The notes under the pieces were generated by a model. The model was not told where the DNA came from. It saw only the letters and a program-made list of their open reading frames with translations, and made no database searches. DNA of 64,000 bases from an uncultured Lachnospiraceae bacterium (GTDB lineage: Bacteria; Bacillota; Clostridia; Lachnospirales; Lachnospiraceae): assembly GCA_947631955.1 (NCBI GenBank), contig CANRNJ010000007.1:62001-126000 (forward strand). Reading direction: 5' to 3'. Shown here piece after piece: positions 44,552 through 52,475 of this stretch; the stretch's first letter is position 1; each line of letters begins with the position of its first letter. Made by a program: the position numbers and the translations under genes.

Positions 44552-46051
44552 TTAATATGTTACCTCAATGCCGAGGCTCTCCTGTGCATCGTTCCATGCA
44601 GCCGTCCAGTCAGCCATGATATCATCATAGGACTCGGAACCTGTTGCTGCAGCCTCTACGATCCGCTGAACCTTAGCGTCGCCGCCAGAGTTGAAGGAAA
44701 GCTCAGACTCTGCATTGATCTCGCCAAGCAGATCTTCTTCGCCTGCAATGGCAGGAAGATCGGAAAGCATCGTACATCCGTCAAATGCGGAATACATGGT
44801 AGGATTCTCACCGTTCTTGGAGGTTGCGTAAGTACCTTCCGAAACGTTCCAGCCGGATTCCTCGACCAGCCATTTTACAAATACCAACGCTGCGGTCTTG
44901 TTATCATCCGAAGCATTTACATTGATGCCGTAGTTATAGTCGCCGCCTGCCGCTACATACTGAGTGCCGCCTACCGTCATAGGGAAAGGCATATAACCGA
45001 TATCATCACCGTGGTCGCCTGCTTCTACCATCTGGGAGAAAGCCCAGGAACCAAGTACCATCGTACCGATCTCGCCTCTGTTGATCATACCTTTGCAGCC
45101 TTCCCAGTCGGTCGTGGTGTAGTCGTCCTCGATCAGACCGTTTGCAACCGCATCATACAGGATCTTGTACAGAGCATATGCGCCGGTGCCGTCGCCTTTA
45201 TCCTTGAAAGGCTCTGCCGTATGTGCGAACTTCTGGTTCATGAAGGTGTCGTCGCCCTCTGCTACCACGCCCATGTAAGCATCCCATGCGCCCATGGTCC
45301 ATCCTGCTGCATAGTTGGTGTAGAGCGGGATCGCGTCCGTGTTGTCCTTGATCAGCTGCAAATCTGCGATGAACTCATCGGGAGTCTTCGGAAGATCCGT
45401 GATGCCTGCAGCCTCAAATACCGCCTTGTTGTAAACGACGCCCTGCGCGTTGCCCCACATGGGAATACCGTAGCATACATTGTCGTAAGACCAAGCGTTT
45501 ACAAAGTTGAGCTGCTCGCTCATTGCATCCAGATCGCCAAGCGGCTGGAAGTATGTGCTCAGCTCTTTGGTGTCGATTGCCGGGATCAACATGATGTCGC
45601 CCCAGTCGCCGGTGCTCAGACGAAGCAGAGCATCCTCTGCGTAATCCGTAACGCCTTCCGTTTCAACCGTGATGTTCGGATACGTTTCGTTGAATTTGGC
45701 AACCAGATCCGCGATCGTACCGTCTTCCTCACGGTCTGTTCTACAGTGAAGGAACTTGATCGTAGCGGTCAGATCCGTGTAATCCTCACCAAGAGTGATA
45801 TCCAGATATCCGGGAACGCCGCCTGCTGCCGCATCATCTGCCGGAGCCTCTGCGCTGTCGTCTGCCGCAGGTTCTTCCGCTTCCGTGCTGTCAGCAGCCG
45901 CTGCATCGTCTGCGCTGTCGTCCGCTGCAGGCGCCTGATCCTGTGTCGTGTCTGCTGCCGGAGCATCCGCTGTACCGTCGGAACCACAGCCAACCATGGA
46001 TAAAGTCATCATCGCTGCCATTCCGAGAGCCAGAACTTTTTTCAGTTTCAT
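44552..46051 (-). CDS. Extracellular sugar-binding lipoprotein (CUT1, family 1)
   Basis: Captures the oligosaccharide outside the cell for the MalF/MalG-like permeases. The 499 residues start with a signal peptide MKLKKVLALGMAAMMTLSMV and lipobox Cys22. A 60-residue Asp/Ala/Pro-rich linker follows, then the two-lobed binding domain with TIKFLHCRTDREEDGTIADL, YGIPMWGNAQGVVYNKAVFE and GEIGTMVLGSWAFSQM. First gene of the operon that also carries the mannoside enzymes, so the ligand is probably beta-1,4-mannooligosaccharide. Confidence 0.92.
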   Translation of the reverse strand: MKLKKVLALGMAAMMTLSMVGCGSDGTADAPAADTTQDQAPAADDSADDAAAADSTEAEEPAADDSAEAPADDAAAGGVPGYLDITLGEDYTDLTATIKFLHCRTDREEDGTIADLVAKFNETYPNITVETEGVTDYAEDALLRLSTGDWGDIMLIPAIDTKELSTYFQPLGDLDAMSEQLNFVNAWSYDNVCYGIPMWGNAQGVVYNKAVFEAAGITDLPKTPDEFIADLQLIKDNTDAIPLYTNYAAGWTMGAWDAYMGVVAEGDDTFMNQKFAHTAEPFKDKGDGTGAYALYKILYDAVANGLIEDDYTTTDWEGCKGMINRGEIGTMVLGSWAFSQMVEAGDHGDDIGYMPFPMTVGGTQYVAAGGDYNYGINVNASDDNKTAALVFVKWLVEESGWNVSEGTYATSKNGENPTMYSAFDGCTMLSDLPAIAGEEDLLGEINAESELSFNSGGDAKVQRIVEAAATGSESYDDIMADWTAAWNDAQESLGIEVTY

Positions 46052-46375
46052 AATAACATCCTCCTATCTTTATTTGTCTGCTGTATAACAGACGTGTACT
46101 AAATCCACGCTAGTGATTTAGCTTAATTTAAGTATACATTTCTTTATTTTTTAGTCATCAATTAATATTGTTATTTATCATTCATTATTGCACGGTGGGA
46201 TATTTTCCCCTATTTACACAATTTTTATATGCTCTTTTTGTGCATTATCACCCACAAAATATTGTTTTGTATGCAATTAAGTATTTACAACTTAATTTAA
46301 GCTAACTATAATTAAAATAGTAATTTAAGTTAGCTGTAATTAAATGTAAGCTAATATTTTACATGCAGGAAAACT
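46052..46375. promoter_or_regulatory. Divergent control region of the mannoside operon
   Basis: AT-rich 324-bp region between the binding-protein gene (minus) and an AraC regulator (plus). The palindrome CTTAATTTAAG occurs twice (46122-46132, 46291-46301), and related TTTAAGCTAAC, TTTAAGTTAGC and TGTAAGCTAA motifs cluster at 46295-46356. They are likely binding sites of the AraC or LacI protein encoded nearby. Confidence 0.5.
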
Positions 46376-47296
46376 ATGGAAAAATATACAGACGCCTTTT
46401 TCAAGGCATTAGAAAAACCGCCAGTCCTTCCGGCGCATATCCCGGCCGATATTTTTCTGGGACGGCCCTATCATATAATGGAAGAAACCGAAAACCGTTT
46501 CCTGACCATCCTTTCCGGCGGGATCGTGGAAGCCCAAGAACCATATTCGTATGTCCTGCGCGCTTTTTCACCCCCCCCCACAACACGGATGCTGCTCTAT
46601 ACAAAGGAAGGCGGCGGCGTTCTGCGCGCCGGAAACAAGGACCATGCGCTGACGCCGCAGACGCTTCTGTATTTCGACTGCTCGTCCGCCGGACTTTCTC
46701 CTTGGAAAGTGGAGATCACAGGCCCTGTCTGGAAATATATCGTCTTCTTTATCACGGGAAATGATCTGGACGCTTATGAAAAGCTGCTGACGGGAAAAGA
46801 TCCTCTTCTGATCCATGTAAAGCCGCATGGGACGATCCTTCCCTGTATTGAAAAACTGCTTGCCGGAGCGGAGGGGACTACCCTTCTCGACAAGCTGACG
46901 GATGCGGCGCTGCTGCACGGCATCCTTACGGAGCTTTGGACGCAGGCTTTGTCCCTGACGAACACCTATGCGTCCTGTCCGCCCTATTTATTGGAGATCA
47001 AATATACTCTTGACACGCTCTTCATGAATCCTTTTCGCCTTCAGGATCTGGAAGACCATTACCATATCAGCAAATACCGCATATGCAGGGAATTTGCCGC
47101 CGCTTTCGGCAAGCCGCCCCTGCGGTACTTAAACGATGTGCGCATTGAAGCCGCCAAAAACCTGCTGCTCACCGGCGATAAACGGATCCATGAGATCGCG
47201 GCGCAGGTCGGCATCGAAAGCGCCACCCATTTCATCAATCTTTTTAAGCAGCGCACGGGAATGACCCCGCTGGCTTTTCGGGATTCGATGCACTGA
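46376..47296 (+). CDS. AraC-family transcriptional regulator
   Basis: A 306-residue regulator. A cupin-like N-terminal sensing domain (about 1-165, with LLYTKEGGGVLRAGNK) precedes a C-terminal double HTH (about 205-303): LQDLEDHYHISKYRICREFA and the signature IHEIAAQVGIESATHFINLF followed by KQRTGMTPLAFRDS. A C9 run encodes Pro66-68 in frame. Divergent from the mannoside operon, so probably its activator. ATG at 46376 after CAGGAAAACT; the weak site leaves the start a little uncertain. Confidence 0.9.
   Translation: MEKYTDAFFKALEKPPVLPAHIPADIFLGRPYHIMEETENRFLTILSGGIVEAQEPYSYVLRAFSPPPTTRMLLYTKEGGGVLRAGNKDHALTPQTLLYFDCSSAGLSPWKVEITGPVWKYIVFFITGNDLDAYEKLLTGKDPLLIHVKPHGTILPCIEKLLAGAEGTTLLDKLTDAALLHGILTELWTQALSLTNTYASCPPYLLEIKYTLDTLFMNPFRLQDLEDHYHISKYRICREFAAAFGKPPLRYLNDVRIEAAKNLLLTGDKRIHEIAAQVGIESATHFINLFKQRTGMTPLAFRDSMH
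46571..46579 (+). repeat. Poly-C tract (9 C) inside the AraC gene
   Basis: Nine C read as three Pro codons in the sensing domain. A one-base slip would remove the DNA-binding domain. Confidence 0.8.
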
Positions 47297-47322
47297 TCCC
47301 GTGAGGCGGTCGCATCCGGATC

Positions 47323-48384
47323 TTATTCCGGCTCTTTTGACGGCGCTTTGCGGGGCCCTTTGTATTCCGCCACGCTGTCTTTGTAGATGATCGAACCGTT
47401 GATCACATTGATCCCCTGTTTATAATGTTCGCCGGAGATCTTGCGGATCATATTTTTGACCGCCCGTCTGGCCATCTCCCGCATGTCCACCTCATAGGTA
47501 GTGATGCGGACGTCGCACAGCCCCGGCGGCTGATAATTGTCATACCCCACAACAGAGATGTCTTCGGGCACCCGGTACCCGTTCTTTTCCAGCGCGCGCA
47601 CGAGCATAGACGCCGCCACGTCGCTGTTGCAGGCAAACGCGGTGGGCATCCGTTCCGGGAGCCGAATCTCGAACCCCTGATCTGACCTTCCCGTATCCGG
47701 ATCCCTGTCGTCGATGATCCATTCCCTGTCCACCTCAACGCCGTGCTCCTGAAGAGATTTCATATATCCGAAGAAACGGTCCGTAATGCTGTCCGTGCAC
47801 AGCATGTTCCCGACGAATCCGATATCGCGGTGGCCCATATCAAACAGATGGTTGGTCATGACGTACATTCCAAAAAAGCTGTTGGACACCACCGCATCGT
47901 AGGCTCCGTCCCTGTCGTAAAAATCCACAAAAAATACCGGTACGTCGATATCCTCCAGAAGTTTTTCCAGATACGCATCCGCCAGCCGGCCGATGATCAT
48001 CAGCCCTTCGATCTTCTTCTCCTGCGTGATCCTCGGCATGACCATTTCGTTCTCGTCCCTGCTCTGCAGGATCTCCAGCATGGTGAAACACCCTCTTTGA
48101 ACCGCCGCCGCCGCCACGTCCTGATACAGCGTCCAATAAAAAGCCTCGTATTTATCCAGCCATCGGTCCGACAGCACCACCCCGATAGTGTAACTGGCAT
48201 TTTTCTTTGCGCGCTCCTGATTCATGGCAGATATGGTCCGATACCCCATCTCGTCGGCCTTCTTCTTGATCTTGGCGCGCAGTTCCTCGCTGACTCCCTT
48301 TTGGTTCGAGAGAGCCTTTGACACCGTCACGGTACTGACGCCCATCGTCTTCGCTATATCCGCCATTTTTACTGATTTTGCCAT
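47323..48384 (-). CDS. LacI-family transcriptional regulator
   Basis: About 353 residues. HTH VKMADIAKTMGVSTVTVSKA and hinge MGYRTISAMNQERA at the N-terminus. The effector domain spans about 65-340, with EGLMIIGRLADAYLEKLLED, GHRDIGFVGNMLCTDSITDR and ISVVGYDNYQPPGLCDVRIT. ATG chosen at 48384; the TTG six codons upstream has no ribosome site. It converges on the AraC gene with a 26-nt gap. Two direct TATGTTAATAAA repeats sit just upstream of its start and may be its own operator. Likely a second control of mannoside use. Confidence 0.88.
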   Translation of the reverse strand: MAKSVKMADIAKTMGVSTVTVSKALSNQKGVSEELRAKIKKKADEMGYRTISAMNQERAKKNASYTIGVVLSDRWLDKYEAFYWTLYQDVAAAAVQRGCFTMLEILQSRDENEMVMPRITQEKKIEGLMIIGRLADAYLEKLLEDIDVPVFFVDFYDRDGAYDAVVSNSFFGMYVMTNHLFDMGHRDIGFVGNMLCTDSITDRFFGYMKSLQEHGVEVDREWIIDDRDPDTGRSDQGFEIRLPERMPTAFACNSDVAASMLVRALEKNGYRVPEDISVVGYDNYQPPGLCDVRITTYEVDMREMARRAVKNMIRKISGEHYKQGINVINGSIIYKDSVAEYKGPRKAPSKEPE

Positions 48385-48408
48385 AGTATCACGCCGTCCC
48401 AATCCATA

Positions 48409-48434
48409 TATGTTAATAAATATGTTAATAAAAT
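48409..48434. repeat. Direct repeat upstream of the lacI-type gene
   Basis: TATGTTAATAAA occurs twice in tandem in the promoter zone of the LacI-type gene; a candidate operator. Confidence 0.4.
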
Positions 48435-48581
48435 AAAGTTCTATATTAAAATTATAAAGTAATTACAAAACTTGTCAACACTTTTCACGGAAAAGAACAC
48501 CTGCCCGGCACGATATTTGATTTGAATTTACCACGGGAAAGTGTTACACTTTTTTTATCGAATTCAACAGGAGGGTTCTCT

Positions 48582-49469
48582 ATGAGCGATTACATTCTCA
48601 GCTGCTGTTCGACAGCCGATCTGACCAAAGAACATTTTCAGAAACGCGGCATCTCGTACATATGCTTCCACTACGAACTGGACGGGACGGAATACATGGA
48701 CGATCTGGGCGAGTCGATGCCGTTCGACCGTTTTTATGCCGCCATGGCAAACGGGGCGGACACCAAGACGTCCCAGATCAATACCGACGAATTCATCGCC
48801 TATTTTGAACCTTTCCTGAAAGAGGGAAAGGACATCCTGCATCTGTGCCTTTCCTCCGGCATAACCGGCGTCGTAAATTCCGCCATGATCGCCAAAGACA
48901 TGCTGGAAGAAAAATATCCCGGCCGGAAGATATATATCTTAGATTCTCTGGCGGCATCCTCCGGCTACGGCCTGCTGATGGACAGGCTCGCGGACCTGCG
49001 GGACGAAGGCATGAGCATCGACGATCTGTACGAGTGGGCGCAGAACAACCGGCTGAAGCTGAACCACTGGTTCTTCTCCACGGACCTGACTTTCTTCATC
49101 AAAGGCGGCCGCATATCCAAGACTTCCGGTTTTATCGGCGGCATGTTGAACATCTGCCCGCTTCTGAACGTGGATTATCAGGGACGGCTGATCCCCCGCT
49201 ATAAGATACGGACGAAGAGAAAAGTGATCCAGACCATCGTGGACAAAATGGAAGAATGTCTGGAAGAAGGCCGCGATTACAGCGGCAAATGCTATATGTC
49301 CAATTCTGCATGTTATGAAGACGCACGGGCCGTCGCCGATCTGATCGAAGAACGTTTTCCGAAACTCGACGGCAAAGTCCTTATCAACAGCATCGGCACC
49401 ACTATCGGCTCCCACACGGGGCCCGGCACGGTGGCCGTGTTCTTCTGGGGCAAAGAAAGGGTCGACTGA
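48582..49469 (+). CDS. DegV family fatty-acid-binding protein
   Basis: A 295-residue DegV protein. In Gram-positives, DegV/FakB proteins bind a fatty acid and present it to the FakA kinase. Two lobes: CSTADLTKEHFQKRGISYIC and KTSQINTDEFIAYFEPFLKE, LCLSSGITGVVNSAMIAKDM, ILDSLAASSGYGLLMDRLAD and GGRISKTSGFIGGMLNICPL, then SIGTTIGSHTGPGTVAVFFW. The ATG at 48582 has AGGAGGG; the frame is open 20 codons upstream without support. Monocistronic with its own terminator. Confidence 0.93.
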   Translation: MSDYILSCCSTADLTKEHFQKRGISYICFHYELDGTEYMDDLGESMPFDRFYAAMANGADTKTSQINTDEFIAYFEPFLKEGKDILHLCLSSGITGVVNSAMIAKDMLEEKYPGRKIYILDSLAASSGYGLLMDRLADLRDEGMSIDDLYEWAQNNRLKLNHWFFSTDLTFFIKGGRISKTSGFIGGMLNICPLLNVDYQGRLIPRYKIRTKRKVIQTIVDKMEECLEEGRDYSGKCYMSNSACYEDARAVADLIEERFPKLDGKVLINSIGTTIGSHTGPGTVAVFFWGKERVD

Positions 49470-49492
49470 CAAGCCGGCCCTTTCTCGTTTTT
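49455..49492 (+). terminator. Terminator of the degV gene
   Basis: AGAAAGGG pairs with CCCTTTCT, then TCGTTTTTT. The left arm lies within the last codons of degV. Confidence 0.8.
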
Positions 49493-49541
49493 TATGTGCC
49501 GCAGTTCCTGACTGACAGCGCCTTTCATCCGCGGTTTTCCG

Positions 49542-50483
49542 TCAGCGGATCAGGTAGACAAAATACGCCGCGTAACATACCAGCATACACGCGCCGCCCA
49601 GCCGGCCGAGCCGCTTGCGTCTGACGACCAGAAGCCACAGCAGTACCGCGGTGGCTATGCACCAGATATTGTCGATGAAAAAGATCTCCTCATACGCCAC
49701 GGGCGTTATGACCGCGGAAGTGCCGACCACAAAAAGGATGTTAAAAATATTGCTCCCCACGATATTGCCCACCGCGATATCCGCTTTTCCTTTGATCGCC
49801 GCCGTCACGCTGGTCACCAGTTCCGGCAGGGAAGTCCCGAAGGCGACGATGGTCAATCCGATCAATCTCTCAGTCATGCCGAATATCCTCGCAAGCGCCG
49901 TGGCCGCATCGACCGCCACATCCGAACCCAAAACAATCATCCCGGCGCCGATCAGGATCAACAGAAGCATCTTCCACACCGGCATCGGCCCCTCTTCGGT
50001 TTCCGTTTTTTCCGTAAGCGCCTCTCCCTTTTTTGACATGGCAAGCAGATAGGCCAGATACAGGCACATCAGCCCCCACAGTATCAGTCCTTCCGAGCGG
50101 CTCACCACGTTGCCGTCGGAACCGGCCCACAGCAGGAACGCCGACACGGCGATCACAAAAGGCATCTCATATCGGACCGTAGACCTTTGGACGGCTATCG
50201 GCCGGATCAGTGCGGTCAGTCCCAATATCACCAGTATATTCATGATATTGCTCCCTACCACATTGCCCACCGTGATCTCTGCGCTTCCTTTCAGTGCCGC
50301 CGATATGCTGACCGCCGCTTCCGGCAGCGAGGTCCCGATCGCCACGATCGTCAGCCCGATCACAAGCTGGGGAATACCGAACCTCTCCGCCAGCCTGCCT
50401 GCGCCTTCCACAAACCAGTCCGCGCCTTTGACCAAAAGCACGAAACCCAGCGCCAGAAGTACCAGTTGAATCACTACTTCCAT
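49542..50483 (-). CDS. Calcium/sodium antiporter (CaCA, YrbG-like)
   Basis: Cation exchanger in the cytoplasmic membrane. About 313 residues with ten hydrophobic segments in two inverted halves. Each half carries the alpha-repeat: IVAIGTSLPEAAVSISAALK ... VGNVVGSNIMNILVILG and IVAFGTSLPELVTSVTAAIK ... VGNIVGSNIFNILFVVG. The ATG at 50483 has GGAGGGG upstream. The preceding leader contains a probable yybP-ykoY riboswitch and terminator, suggesting Mn-linked control; the transported ion may therefore be Mn as well as Ca. Confidence 0.93.
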   Translation of the reverse strand: MEVVIQLVLLALGFVLLVKGADWFVEGAGRLAERFGIPQLVIGLTIVAIGTSLPEAAVSISAALKGSAEITVGNVVGSNIMNILVILGLTALIRPIAVQRSTVRYEMPFVIAVSAFLLWAGSDGNVVSRSEGLILWGLMCLYLAYLLAMSKKGEALTEKTETEEGPMPVWKMLLLILIGAGMIVLGSDVAVDAATALARIFGMTERLIGLTIVAFGTSLPELVTSVTAAIKGKADIAVGNIVGSNIFNILFVVGTSAVITPVAYEEIFFIDNIWCIATAVLLWLLVVRRKRLGRLGGACMLVCYAAYFVYLIR

Positions 50484-50540
50484 TTTCCCCTCCGTTCCGA
50501 GGCGCACGGCGCCTCAATCATATTTCCTTCATTAAAATTA

Positions 50541-50576
50541 AAAAAGACTTTCAGCATCTTAAATGCTAAAAGTCTT
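50541..50576 (-). terminator. Riboswitch expression-platform terminator
   Basis: AAGACTTTTAGCAT pairs with ATGCTGAAAGTCTT, then TTTTTT. Its first arm overlaps the 3' strand of the aptamer P1 helix (AAGACTTTT), the classic mutually exclusive arrangement. Confidence 0.85.
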
Positions 50577-50704
50577 GTTCTTTCCATTCCGCGTTTCACC
50601 AAAAGCCCCAGATACACGGGCGGCCGTTCAGAAAACAGAAAGCGTGTAAACACGACTCTCGTCAGGGTATGTTGCTTACACAGGATAACTACTCCCTTTT
50701 AACT
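50566..50704 (-). ncRNA. Probable yybP-ykoY (Mn2+-sensing) riboswitch
   Basis: The minus-strand leader begins AAAAGGGAGTAG (yybP-ykoY has AAAGGGGAGUAG). It continues with CCCTGACGAGAGTCG and CTGGGGCTTTTGGTGAAACG, and closes with AACAAGACTTTT, which pairs with the opening A/G-rich strand (family GCAAGACCUUU). A terminator that competes with this last helix follows, then a cation antiporter gene. The match is from memory of the family, not from a covariance search. Confidence 0.68.
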
Positions 50705-50778
50705 TGTACCATAATGTACCATAACTGCGCAGGATTGTCAAGATTTTTACGGATTTTCCTTTCAGCCCGACGCCAAAA

Positions 50779-50858
50779 TTTCCGCCAGACCCTTGCAAGT
50801 ATCCGCCGAATCTGCTACGCTGATTGGGACGCCAGACCCTTGCAAGCATCTGGCGGAT
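50779..50858. repeat. 17-bp direct repeat upstream of the lipase-like gene
   Basis: CGCCAGACCCTTGCAAG occurs at about 50782 and again at about 50831; the second copy runs into TCTGGCG, forming a hairpin. It lies between the riboswitch promoter and the lipase-like gene. Confidence 0.55.
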
Positions 50859-50883
50859 ACCAAATCTACGGATAGGAGAACTC

Positions 50884-52341
50884 ATGAAAGCACACCGGCA
50901 GACACCCTGTAAAATACTGTCCGCACTGATCGTCCTGACTACTTTGAACATCAGGCTGATCGACGTACATGCGCGCCTTTGGATCCCCTCATACCGGCCT
51001 CTTCAAAACGCCGCGGATGGGTCTTTTTCCATATCTTGGCCGGGTCCGCTGCCGCCCGCTCTGCGCATCATGGAAATATGCGGCTGGCTGCTGATTTTGT
51101 ATATCCATGTCTTTCCCGCCCTGACGCCCCGTAAGATCTCCACCACGCGCGGCAAGATCTTGGAGGACGGCGTGTCATTGTTACAGATCTTTCTGGGAAC
51201 GACGGTAATCGAATCCGTCTTCAGCATCGCCGTGCTGAGCGCCGGACTGGCTGCCCTTAACGGTCCCGCGGCTCCATATGACGGCAGAGAGTACGCTCTG
51301 GTGTGGCTGCGGCACCTGCTCATTGTATTTCTGACGGAGCTTACCCTGTTCTGGAACGGCATCCTGCGCGTCTATCTGACCTCGGTGCAGCTGGGCGTCA
51401 AATGGCGCGTTATCGGCATTATCTGCGGATGGATCCCGATCGTCCACATTTATGCGCTGCACAGGATCATATCCATCACCTCAAACGAAGTATTCTATGA
51501 AAATGAAAAATATCTTCTGGATCAGGTGCGCGCCGAAAACGAGGAATGTAAGACGCGCTATCCGATCCTGCTTGTCCACGGCGTATTTTTCCGCGATTTT
51601 CGTTTTTTCAACTATTGGGGGCGTATTCCCGCCGAACTGATCCGAAACGGCGCCACGGTCTATTACGGAAATCAGCAGTCCGCCGCGTCCGTGGCTGACT
51701 GCGGCGCGGAACTCGCAGAGCGCATCCGGCAGATCGTTCAGGACACCGGCTGCGGCAAAGTCAATATCATCGCCCACTCCAAAGGCGGACTGGACAGCCG
51801 TTTCGCTGTCGCAAAATGCGGCGCCGCGGACTATGTGGCGTCCCTGACCACCGTCAACACGCCCCACCGGGGATGCATGTTTGCGGATCACCTGCTGCAT
51901 ACGATCCCCGACCGGATCTGCCAGAGCGTCGCCGCAAAATATAACGCCGCGCTTAAGCGTTTCGGTGATTCCGATCCCGATTTCATGGAAGCCGTGCAGG
52001 ATCTGACCGCCTCCTCCTGCGCCCGGTTCAACGAAACGGTCCCCGACAGCCCGAAGGTGTATTATCAGAGTATCGGGAGCGTGATGAACCATGCCTCCGG
52101 CGGGAGATTCCCGCTGAACGTGATGTATCCGTATGTCCGGCATTACGACGGCGCAAACGACGGACTGGTGGCGGCCGAGAGCATGAAATGGGGCTCCGGA
52201 TTCCACTCTCTGAGCGTTCCCAAAGGAAGAGGGATATCCCACGGCGACATGATCGACCTGAACAGGGAAAACATTCCCGGCTTCGATGTGCGGGAATTCT
52301 ATGTGCGTCTGGTGCACGATTTAAAAGGGATGGGTTTTTGA
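50884..52341 (+). CDS. Membrane-anchored alpha/beta hydrolase (lipase/esterase-like)
   Basis: A 485-residue protein. The N-terminal 190 residues contain about five hydrophobic segments. A cytoplasmic-type link (RIISITSNEVFYENEKYLLD) leads to an alpha/beta hydrolase: PILLVHGVFFRDFRFFNYWG (oxyanion HG), nucleophile elbow IIAHSKGGLDSRF (AHSKG, a G-x-S-x-G variant with Ala first), and a late RHYDGANDGLVAAESMKWG with a candidate Asp and ISHGDM His. ATG at 50884 with GGAG. The substrate is probably a lipid or ester at the membrane; unproven. Confidence 0.8.
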   Translation: MKAHRQTPCKILSALIVLTTLNIRLIDVHARLWIPSYRPLQNAADGSFSISWPGPLPPALRIMEICGWLLILYIHVFPALTPRKISTTRGKILEDGVSLLQIFLGTTVIESVFSIAVLSAGLAALNGPAAPYDGREYALVWLRHLLIVFLTELTLFWNGILRVYLTSVQLGVKWRVIGIICGWIPIVHIYALHRIISITSNEVFYENEKYLLDQVRAENEECKTRYPILLVHGVFFRDFRFFNYWGRIPAELIRNGATVYYGNQQSAASVADCGAELAERIRQIVQDTGCGKVNIIAHSKGGLDSRFAVAKCGAADYVASLTTVNTPHRGCMFADHLLHTIPDRICQSVAAKYNAALKRFGDSDPDFMEAVQDLTASSCARFNETVPDSPKVYYQSIGSVMNHASGGRFPLNVMYPYVRHYDGANDGLVAAESMKWGSGFHSLSVPKGRGISHGDMIDLNRENIPGFDVREFYVRLVHDLKGMGF

Positions 52342-52355
52342 CCCCTCCCTTTTTA
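52323..52355 (+). terminator. Terminator of the lipase-like gene
   Basis: AAAAGGGATGGGT pairs with ACCCCTCCCTTTTT around a short loop, overlapping the stop codon. Confidence 0.75.
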
Positions 52356-52378
52356 TCCTGAATAAATCCCGCGTGTCC

Positions 52379-52466
52379 GTGCCGTTTCCGGCAGGATCTC
52401 CTTCCCATGCGTTTCCGGCAGGATCTCCTTCCCGTGCCGTTTCCGGCAGGATCTCTTTCCGCGCTT
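52379..52466. repeat. 27-28-bp tandem repeat
   Basis: GTTTCCGGCAGGATCTCCTT starts at 52384, 52411 and 52439 with short spacers; copies differ by one or two bases. Convergent intergenic position. Confidence 0.8.
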
Positions 52467-52475
52467 TTCTATTCT

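Noticed and set aside
45011-46003. 330-codon plus-strand frame opposite the binding-protein gene
   Set aside because: Shadow frame; the minus-strand lipoprotein has signal peptide, lipobox and domain motifs.
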